From NCBI GenBank assembly GCA_032718475.1, contig JAUCBJ010006271.1, forward strand, positions 1 through 35,287: a stretch of DNA of 35,287 nucleotides, written 5' to 3'. The notes under the pieces were generated by a model. That model searched no databases. It had not been told where the DNA came from and saw only the letters and a list, made by a program, of their open reading frames with translations. Of this stretch, positions 22,055 through 30,800 are shown piece after piece; the stretch's first letter is position 1; every line of letters begins with the position of its first letter. A program made the translations under genes and the position numbers. This DNA comes from Nemertoderma westbladi (taxonomy: Eukaryota; Xenacoelomorpha; Nemertodermatida; Nemertodermatidae).

Positions 22055-22260
22055 AGTTCTTTTAGATTGCTCAGAGGGTTACAGCGCTGGTCTTCTTCGA
22101 ACCAGTAAGTCGAGGGTTCAACGCCAAACAGAGCAGTCCAGTTTTCGTTAAGCTATTAATTAACTCTTAACGAACTACTGTAGTTTACCCTGCCTTATAG
22201 TAGGTAACTGCCAAGATCGAATAGCCCTCGGGTTCGGGTTAATGTGATTCGAGTTTAACA
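22055..22260 (+). mobile_element. tRNA-related SINE candidate
   Basis: The head resembles a tRNA: an A-box-like gctcagagggttacagcgc (about 22070), a CTGGT...ACCAG anticodon-stem-like pair and a B-box-like gggttcaacgcc at about 22114. The anticodon loop is too long and the acceptor arm is not paired, so it is not a functional tRNA. It is probably the pol III promoter of a SINE whose body runs to about 22260. The tail is not clear. Confidence 0.5.
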
Positions 22261-22398
22261 TTGCTTTACATTTAGAGTACTTTTACTTTCAGTAGACTAC
22301 TATCTGGATCGCCATAAATGGTTACATTTATTGTTTAGTACTTTCACCATATACGATTTAAATACCAGGGAAATAATTATTTCTATGGAATATGTACG

Positions 22399-24100
22399 AG
22401 TGAGTGAGCTTAGCACACAGGTAGGTAGGTAGGTACCGATTATGTGGGGCGAGCCACGAAGTGAGTGAGCTTAGCACACAGGTAGGTAGGTAGGTACCGA
22501 TTATGTGGGGCGAGCCACGAAGTGAGTGAGCTTAGCACACAGGTAGGTAGGTAGGTACCGATTATGTGGGGCGAGCCACGAAGTGAGTGAGCTTAGCACA
22601 CAGATAGGTAGGTAGGTACCGATTATGTGGGGCGAGCCACGAAGTGAGTGAGCTTAGCACACAGGTAGGTAGGTAGGTACCGATTATGTGGGGCGAGCCA
22701 CGAAGTGAGTGAGCTTAGCACACAGGTAGGTAGGTAGGTACCGATTATGTGGGGCGAGCCACGAAGTGAGTGAGCTTAGCACACAGATAGGTAGGTAGGT
22801 ACCGATTATGTGGGGCGAGCCACGAAGTGAGTGAGCTTAGCACACAGATAGGTAGGTAGGTACCGATTATGTGGGGCGAGCCACGAAGTGAGTGAGCTTA
22901 GCACACAGGTAGGTAGGTAGGTACCGATTATGTGGGGCGAGCCACGAAGTGAGTGAGCTTAGCACACAGGTAGGTAGGTAGGTACCGATTATGTGGGGCG
23001 AGCCACGAAGTGAGTGAGCTTAGCACACAGGTAGGTAGGTAGGTACCGATTATGTGGGGCGAGCCACGAAGTGAGTGAGCTTAGCACACAGGTAGGTAGG
23101 TAGGTACCGATTATGTGGGGCGAGCCACGAAGTGAGTGAGCTTAGCACACAGATAGGTAGGTAGGTACCGATTATGTGGGGCGAGCCACGAAGTGAGTGA
23201 GCTTAGCACACAGGTAGGTAGGTAGGTAGGTACCGATTATGTGGGTCGAGCCACGAAAGTGAGTGAGCTTAGCACACAGATAGGTAGGTAGGTACCGATT
23301 ATGTGGGTCGAGCCACGAAAGTGAGTGTGCTTAGCACACAGATAGGTAGGTAGGTACCGATTATGTGGGGCGAGCCACGAAGTGAGTGAGCTTAGCACAC
23401 AGATAGGTAGGTAGGTACCGATTATGTGGGTCGAGCCACGAAAGTGAGTGAGCTTAGCACACAGATAGGTAGGTAGGTACCGATTATGTGGGGCGAGCCA
23501 CGAAGTGAGTGAGCTTAGCACACAGATAGGTAGGTAGGTACCGATTATGTGGGGCGAGCCACGAAGTGAGTGAGCTTAGCACACAGATAGGTAGGTAGGT
23601 ACCGATTATGTGGGTCGAGCCACGAAAGTGAGTGAGCTTAGCACACAGGTAGGTAGGTAGGTACCGATTATGTGGGGCGAGCCACGAAGTGAGTGAGCTT
23701 AGCACACAGATAGGTAGGTAGGTACCGATTATGTGGGGCGAGCCACGAAGTGAGTGAGCTTAGCACACAGATAGGTAGGTAGGTACCGATTATGTGGGTC
23801 GAGCCACGAAAGTGAGTGAGCTTAGCACACAGGTAGGTAGGTAGGTACCGATTATGTGGGGCGAGCCACGAAGTGAGTGAGCTTAGCACACAGATAGGTA
23901 GGTAGGTACCGATTATGTGGGGCGAGCCACGAAGTGAGTGAGCTTAGCACACAGATAGGTAGGTAGGTACCGATTATGTGGGGCGAGCCACGAAGTGAGT
24001 GAGCTTAGCAAACAGATAGGTAGGTAGGTACCGATTATGTGGGGCGAGCCACGAAGTGAGTGAGCTTAGCACACAGATAGGTAGGTAGGTACCGATTATG
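22399..24100. repeat. 61-bp satellite, about 28 units, trimeric higher-order pattern
   Basis: The unit contains gtaggtaggtaggtacc, gattatgtggggcgagccac and gaagtgagtgagcttagca, 61 bp in total. A 62-bp unit type has 'gggtcgag' together with 'gaaagtg'; the two changes always travel together. In the distal third these alternate as 61+61+62 (184 bp), giving two identical 73-codon frames 184 bp apart on minus (23484-23705 and 23668-23889). Proximal units are nearly uniform 61-mers. No protein is supported. Confidence 0.96.
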
Positions 24101-24276
24101 TCACATCGGTCTGTCTGCAAATGTTTAACTGGTAATAACTCAGACATTGTTTGATAAATTAAACCAAAATTGGTAGGCCTACACATGTATTACTGTATGC
24201 CGATAGTCTGAAATATAATTTGCGTGGGGGGGGGGGGGGGGGGAGACTCAACAGTTATCCATTCTACCGCTATGGA

Positions 24277-24366
24277 GCGAGTAATGGTTGCTGTGGTACA
24301 ACTGGTATAGCTCGCTTGCTTCAAGACCCACGAGATCCCATTATTAAAGTTGTTGGTATCGATCAG
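24277..24366 (+). pseudogene. Possible fragment of a cystathionine beta-synthase-like gene
   Basis: A short frame contains GTTGIARLL followed by IIKVVGID, resembling the GGT.TGIAR.LK...IIGVD segment of CBS, which surrounds the PLP phosphate-binding region. In the adjacent frame, just upstream, MVAVV resembles the strand before this loop (MLVAS), as if a small deletion had shifted the frame. Only about 30 residues are covered, with no neighbouring exons or conserved splice sites. It could be a decayed retrocopy or chance similarity. Confidence 0.25.
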
Positions 24367-24517
24367 TTACTGTATGTCTTTAAATGCAGGAATATTAACA
24401 ATTATATTCGATATAGATAAAATAACACTGTATTTCACACTGACTCGAGTATGCATATTTTCACGAACGAGAGGGTGACTACTACTAGTATCGGCATGCT
24501 GCATTGCAGCTGCATTT

Positions 24518-26101
24518 TTAAGAATGCTGTGCCGGCTTGTCGACAAAATTGCGCCGCCACAACTCCCTATCACCCATGACCTTTGCTAGATCATCCGCAT
24601 CTTCAAGACCAGTGTCCTTTAAGATGCGTCTTAAGAAAGTCATGGGCTGTCCACCATGCTTATTCACTCCATGAGGATGCCAAAGTATGATATTATGCAC
24701 TGGCTGGTCCTCACGGCGAAAGCAATGTCCTGCAAAGCGGAGGCGATTTTGTTCTAGTGTCAAGCTTGGGGGAACCAATGAGACACCTCCAATGTTATAT
24801 AGTGTCTGGTTGGAGATGTGTGCATTGTACTTGACACAATGAACCCGGCGTAGCATTCTTGTGAATGTGCCATCCAGACATTTGGTGTCCTCAGCAGTTA
24901 GAGCCCAGCAAGGAATCCAATAGAGGAGAACTGGAACTACTGCTGCTCTAAATAATCGGACCTTAAGTTTCCGATTAATTCTCGGTGACTTCCAAATCCT
25001 GGAAAGCCTATTCAAGGCTGCCCATGCCTTTCCCTTACGTATTCGAAGGTCCTCACCTGACTTCCGGATCCATGATCCCGGGTAACAGAAGTCGTCCACA
25101 TGCTCAAGCATACCATCCTTTGAGCTTATGCTCATCCGATCAGAGACTTGCTGAGGACTTTCAAAGTTAACTGTCAAAATTTCGGTCTTTCTGTAGTTAA
25201 TAAAAAGACCAACACTAGAAGCAGCATGTTGTAATGAGCTGAGGAGCCGTTGGGCTCCCTCCAATGATTCTGAGAGTACTCCTAAGTCATCAACAAAGTC
25301 TAGATCATTTAGGTACTTGGCAGGATTCCCTCGACTTCTGGAGCCAGTAGGTGGAGTTATCATCACCCCATCATCATTATGATGATCTAAGGACATGCGT
25401 AGAACATAGGCAACCACAATTATGAACAAGAATGGTGCAAGTGTGTCTCCCTGGGGGACGCCCCATAACACTTCAAATGGTTCTGTGTCACCATCAACAG
25501 TAGACACAAATGTTGTCGAACCATCGTATACTGATCTGATTGCTGCAATAATTTCATCAGGAATCCCATATAATGAAAGTATGCTGAACATACGTGAGCG
25601 GGAGACTGAATCAAAGGCCTTCAAGAAGTCAACAAAGATAACAGCCAGATGCCTGTCTTTCTTTTTTGATAACTCTTCAATTATCCTTATAAGTGCCAAA
25701 ATGGGCTCCATGGTCCCACGACCTTTACGGAACCCATTCTGATTTCCACGGAGCAGTCTCTCAATGGGATCCCTCATGCGATTTAATAGAATTCTATTGT
25801 ATAGCTTTGCAGAAATCGAGATCAATGAGATTCCCCGAAAAGAACCATAGAGTGTTAGGTTGCCCTTCTTGGGAACTGGCACCAATTTATTTGTTTTCAT
25901 TTCTTGTGGCACTCTTGTTGTACGGTACATGTCTACTATGATGGGATAGATGAGCTTTAAACACTCAGGTATTTTGAAGACCTCAGGGGGAACACCATCT
26001 ACTCCACTGGCACGATTGGTCTTAATGCTCTTTGCAGCAGCCTTCACTTCTGCAAAGGAGATATCGCCAATGGGAATATCTGGGAGCACAGACTCAGACA
26101 C
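24518..26101 (-). pseudogene. LINE reverse transcriptase ORF (copy 2)
   Basis: A 527-codon open frame covering the RT palm and thumb and the C-terminal region. It starts at VSESVLPDIP, has KTNRASGVDGVP (RT motif 1), LVPVPKKGN, FVDFLKAFDSV (first catalytic Asp), GVPQGDTLAPFLF (intact PQG) and LDFVDDLGVL, where Ala of the FADD box is Val. It runs 68 residues further upstream of the point where copy 1 begins. The frame is separated from the endonuclease by a stop and frameshift, so no full polyprotein can be made. Confidence 0.85.
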
Positions 26102-26103
26102 TT

Positions 26104-27189
26104 TTACTTATATAAAGTTATCAGGCAATACCCTGTCATTATTGAGGAGCTTTTCAAAGTGGGCCTTCCAACCATTGAGGCGATCGGCTGGTTATTCAGC
26201 CTTAACCTTGGTGGTTGGTTGGCTTTTCCGCCCAGTAAGCAATTGATCGATTGCCATACCTGGGATGATTGCCTGCTGTCGTCAGCATCATTGATGGCAT
26301 CAACCTGTTGGTTTATTAGCTCCTGTAGATTAACAGAGTACTGCCTGTACAGGGACCTAGATGCAGCCTTAACTGCATTATTGGCCGCTGTAGTCTGTTT
26401 GAGTCGGGACTCTTTCTGCGCCTTATATAGGTCATCTCGGCACTTCTGGATTTTGTTGTCAGTCCAGGGGGCCCTTTTCCTGTTTCGAGGGTATACAGGA
26501 ACTGTTTCTGCAGCTGCTAACTTAACTGCTTCTGTGAAGGCAGTATAGCCCTCACAGTGATCTGCCGCCTCAGAGGCAAGAGCCTCATACCTGTTGCTCA
26601 GCTGTAGTGTGAAGCTGGATCTCACACATGGCTGTTGCAACAAAGAGGACCAGTCATACCGCGGCAAGGCAGATTTCGTTGTTCTGCTAGCACGCAGACT
26701 AAGTCTTACCATGGCCACAATAAGGCGGTGATCACTGGAGAAGGGTCGAAGTGTAAATACATTACAGTCTTGTATAGAGCTCCTGTACTTCCTACGAAAC
26801 AGAATATGGTCTATCTGGGACTTGTGACCACTGGGTCCACTATGAGTCCATAGCTTTCCAGTTCGCTTCTTGAACTGGGTTCCAGCCGAAAACAATCCAT
26901 TTCCAGAGATAAAATCCTGAAGATGGACGGAATTTCGGTTGACACTATTGCTATAGACCCAGAGGGCGATGTAGGTGATTGATGCAGACGTGCATTAAAG
27001 TCTCCCAGGAATGTTAAGAATGCATGCTGATCCACTCCATCAGTAGCTGCTTGTAGATTGTGGTAGAAATTTTCCACCTCCTCTACAGGTGCAACACTAG
27101 TTGGAGAGTAGCACACAATCAGAACCACCTTAGGAAACTTCTTAGCCAGTCTTCCAGAACATGAGAAGTGGCAACGGATGATGCGGTTA
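26104..27189 (-). pseudogene. LINE endonuclease and linker remnant (copy 2)
   Basis: Two overlapping frames (27189-26811 and 26895-26104) together encode the C-terminal half of an exonuclease-endonuclease-phosphatase domain: VVLIVCYSPTS, FLGDFNARL with the catalytic Asp and Asn, SGPSGHKSQIDHILF, and SSDHRLIVAMV with the catalytic Asp-His. The break near 26850-26890 is a frameshift. The N-terminal third of the domain is absent because of 5' truncation. A linker with many Lys/Arg/Gln residues follows. Confidence 0.75.
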
Positions 27190-27199
27190 GAGAGGGTGA

Positions 27200-27764
27200 A
27201 ATATGAAAAGAGAGCCTCAAAGTGAAATAAAGGTACTTTATTTAAATCGAATTTTTTTAATCAAAACTCATAAATTATACCCAACCAGTACCATACCATA
27301 CGTTACCGGTAACGACCTACTGTATGTATCTCATGCTGTCTGCATCTGTGATGAATGACTTTACTCTTAGGCCTCATCCTCGTGATCGTAGAATGCGGTA
27401 CAATAAAACTTAAAGAATACTGTTACATTATTTCACGCCTTGATATATTGTACCCTATACCCGTCATTGAGTTTACTTTATTTCACGGCGTTTTTCACGC
27501 CGACTTGAAAACAAAATAATGTTTTATTAGACTCGATTTATTCAATAAATACATATATTACAATAACCTTTAATATCGAAGATAAATCGAAGAGTTGTCC
27601 GAAAATGGTGTACCCCCCCCCCCCCCCCCCTCCCCTCTTAATTAGATTAGGCTACTTATTGCTAGTTTACTGAAATATAATGATATGTTGATAGTCACTA
27701 ATTAACTAAGTTAAGCTATCCATGCTTGGTTTCCAACCAACTAATCCAGAAATCGGCTGTTATT
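27200..27764. other. MPDU1 3' flank / probable 3' UTR
   Basis: AT-rich sequence between the LINE target duplication and the MPDU1 stop codon. It has an 18-nt C run at 27613-27630. Minus-strand AATAAA sequences are at 27522-27527 and 27537-27542. No coding potential. Confidence 0.5.
27537..27542 (-). promoter_or_regulatory. Possible MPDU1 poly(A) signal
   Basis: AATAAA on the minus strand about 225 nt after the MPDU1 stop; a second copy lies 15 bp further downstream. The position is reasonable but the region is AT-rich, so chance occurrence is likely. Confidence 0.35.
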
Positions 27765-27830
27765 TCAGGTTTCTTTTTCTTTCGGTTTGGCCTCAAGTTT
27801 TTGCTTTGTAACTTCCCAATAATATAGCAC
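27765..27830 (-). CDS. MPDU1: MPDU1 last exon with stop
   Basis: 66 bp (21 codons plus TGA) after acceptor TTTCTAAATAG. It encodes VLYYWEV followed by a charged Lys/Glu tail. The start matches human LLFYWN immediately after the Q that ends the previous exon, and the phase fits. It is 2.6 kb from the previous exon because of the LINE in between. Confidence 0.85.
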   Translation of the reverse strand: MLYYWEVTKQKLEAKPKEKET

Positions 27831-30800
27831 CTATTTAGAAAATAAATATATATTACTTTTCTGAAATTTACCGGTTGCTGGTATGCCAGTTTGTAATGTA
27901 GGCCTCATATTGAAATAAAAGTGCGTTTTTATTTCTGTGTTTCAGGCTCTGACGAAACCCCAAGAAACTATCACTATAGATTATAGCATCCATGTAAAAC
28001 ACGTATTTCTCAGAATGGTTATTGTAGTTTGAGAGTTTAGAGTTCCCTTTTGCCTTTATTGAGTATTTTGATATATTATTGTCATTGCTACTCAATTCAA
28101 TTCAATTCAATTTTATTAGCCTTAAAACTTCAGTCAGCAAGCTGACTGAAGGCAGTTATTAGTATACTAAATACACCGTAACTGATAATTAAAAAGGCCA
28201 AAGTCGACGGGCTCAAATGTTTAGAACAAATGTATAATGTAATGTGACTAATATGCTATTTATACAGTATAAGTTTAATATATACACTAAAGTTAATGGT
28301 TAAAACCAGGCCTAGACATACATACAGATATAATACATACAGGAGAGGGTAAGTGTTCATCACACAGATGTGCCTGCCTACGGTAAGATTTCCATTCATA
28401 CATACAGTACACACTACATACAAACATAGACCATACAAACACAGACAAAGCTAAGTACTAGCACAATGGTAGGCGTATCTGACGAGGGAGAACGCAATAT
28501 AATAATGTGTAATGTGTGATTTTATAATATATTTGAGTTATTTTTTTTGTTGCTAGGTGATGGCTGACCTGTCGTATTGTTCCATGAAATGTTTTTTGAA
28601 TTGTGGGATGAAGTTGTTATTGCGAATTTTATCACGTACGACTTTTCTTAATCTATTCCATGTGCGACTGCAGGCGACAAAGAATGAGTATGTACCATAC
28701 TTGTTATTTGTCTTTGGTATCTTGATTGTGTTTGATTACATTTAGTAATTTATTATTATTTACTGTAGTAATTGTGAAAGGAATGGTAGTTTTAGGTTTT
28801 GGAATGGCGCGATTTGATTTGTAACATATTTGTAGAGGTATATGAGTGCGTGGTATTCCCGTAGTGCATTCAAGTGTGGCAATTTGGCTAATTTTCTAAG
28901 TTGAGTACCGGTCATGTCTCGTATCTTTTTGTTATAAACTAATCGCAGGGCATAGTTCTGTATTTTGTCCATTTTATATAATTTTCCTTTGTATCCGTGT
29001 TTGTCATGAAAGGGTGTAAATAGTGCACTGCAGTAATTGTGGTAAGGCATGACCAATGTCTTGTAGAGCATTAATTTTGTTGATGTGGGAAGCTGACCCT
29101 TAATTTGGCGTAACCCGGATGTTGCTGCTGACATTTTGTGTGATGTGGCATCGATTTGGTTTTCCCATGTTAGATTATTGTTGATTATAATTCCTAAGTA
29201 TGTAATTTCCGACGATTGCGCAATAATCTTATTATGTAGTGTGAGACTATAATTGTTTGTTTCTGAGGTTCTTTTTGTAGGTGATAAGAGCATAAGTTCT
29301 GTTTTGTTAGTGTTTATTTGCATGCATAGTGATCCTAATATATTTTCAATGTTTAGTATTTGCTCATTAAGGAGCTTTATCGCAGTGGCTGGGCTTTTAT
29401 CTGAGCAGTATACTAGTGTGTCATCAGCGTATTGTATTGTCTCAAGATTAATCTGCTCAGCAATATCATTCACGTATATTAAGAAGAATAGAGGTCCCAA
29501 TTTTGTTCCCTGTGGAATGCCTCTATTACAAATGGACCACTCTGAGAATATGTTCTGGAGCTTCACGGCCTGCGGACGGTTGCTCAGGTAGCTCTTGATT
29601 AGTTTCGATACATCAGATTGGAAACCAATTTCATCCAGCTTTGTTAATAGGATGGAGTGATGTAATGAATTGAATGCCTTGGATAGGTCTAACACACCAA
29701 TTGCTACATACTTGTTATTATCTAATTCCCACCTCCATGATTCGGTTGCGTAAATGACCGCATCCATTGTACTGTATCCCTTTCTGAAACCAAATTGTTT
29801 ATTTTGTAATATTTTATTATTATTTAGGTAGTTCATGATTTGTTTATATAATGTTTATATATATATGTTTATAGAATTGTTTCAAAGATTCGTTCTAGTG
29901 TGGTGGTGACTGATATTGGTCTGTAGTTTGTTGCGTCTTCCCTATCACCCTTTTTAAATACTGGTGTAATATATGTGGACTTTAGTTTGTCTGGGAAAAT
30001 ACTTTTTGTCAAACATAGATTAATGGTATGAGTAAGCGGCGTTAGTATGATAGGGGCAATAAGCTTAATTGTTTTCGGTGAAAATATGGATGGGCCATTT
30101 GGCTTATTTGTATCAATTTTTGTAATTATCTCATATATGTCTAATTTTGATATATTAGTGAAACTGAAACTAGATTTAGCTATTTTTTTTGAATTTTTAT
30201 ATGTCCCTCGCGATGGAAAGTTTCCCAATCCTAAGTATGCGTCGTTCAATATGTTGGCTATTGGAATTGATTCGTATATAAGTTTCTTAGTAACAGTGTT
30301 GAATAATGCAATAATCCCCCCCTCCTCTTGTTTGTTCCTATTTGTTATTTTATTTATGACGGTCCATTTCTCTTTTGCATTTTTGGCGCCATTAAATTTT
30401 GATTTCACATATTGGTTTTTTAGGTTTTTGTTTAGCGTGTTAAATTTACTCTACTCACCTGTATAAATAACATTGCGTTGGCAGCTGTAGCCACTGAGTA
30501 GGTGGCAGTTATCAACTTGTCTCCGGTTTCCTGGAGAGTTGTGAGGACTCGAGCGAAGCTTCCCAGTGTCAGTATGGTTACTGTTATGAAAGACAGTTGG
30601 CCGGTGTGCCCATTGCCGTAGTTGGTTGCGGCTTGAGTAAACTAGAGGGAAACAAAAAGTGAATTAAAAACAACTTTATTGAATGGGAGATTCTGTTTTA
30701 GGTTCATTGAGCCAAGGAACGCCTGTTCACCACCATGAGTGATCTTCCACAGTAAACCCTTCCACTCTGTTTCCCAAAGAAATGCCTTTTCACCACCATG

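Larger units (their letters stand above)
24479..27189 (-). mobile_element. RTE-like LINE copy 2 with perfect 10-bp target duplication
   Basis: The most complete LINE of this family in the window (2.7 kb). In minus-strand order it has an apurinic-type endonuclease remnant (NRIIR, then GDFNARL, then QIDHILF and SSDHRLI), a linker, reverse transcriptase, a C-terminal LLYW..CWALT / GHCFRRED region and a (TAG)n tail. The sequence gagagggtga is repeated exactly at 24469-24478 and 27190-27199, marking both ends and showing 5' truncation inside the endonuclease. The coding is dead: frameshifts near 26850-26890 and 26185, an in-frame stop near 26107, and FADD changed to FVDD. Confidence 0.92.

Noticed and set aside
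22068-22130. Functional tRNA gene
   Set aside because: The A- and B-box-like words are present, but the anticodon loop is too long and the acceptor stem does not pair. A SINE is the better reading.
22399-24100. Regular 61-bp repeats considered as a CRISPR array
   Set aside because: There are no unique spacers between repeats, the unit is continuous and the context is eukaryotic.
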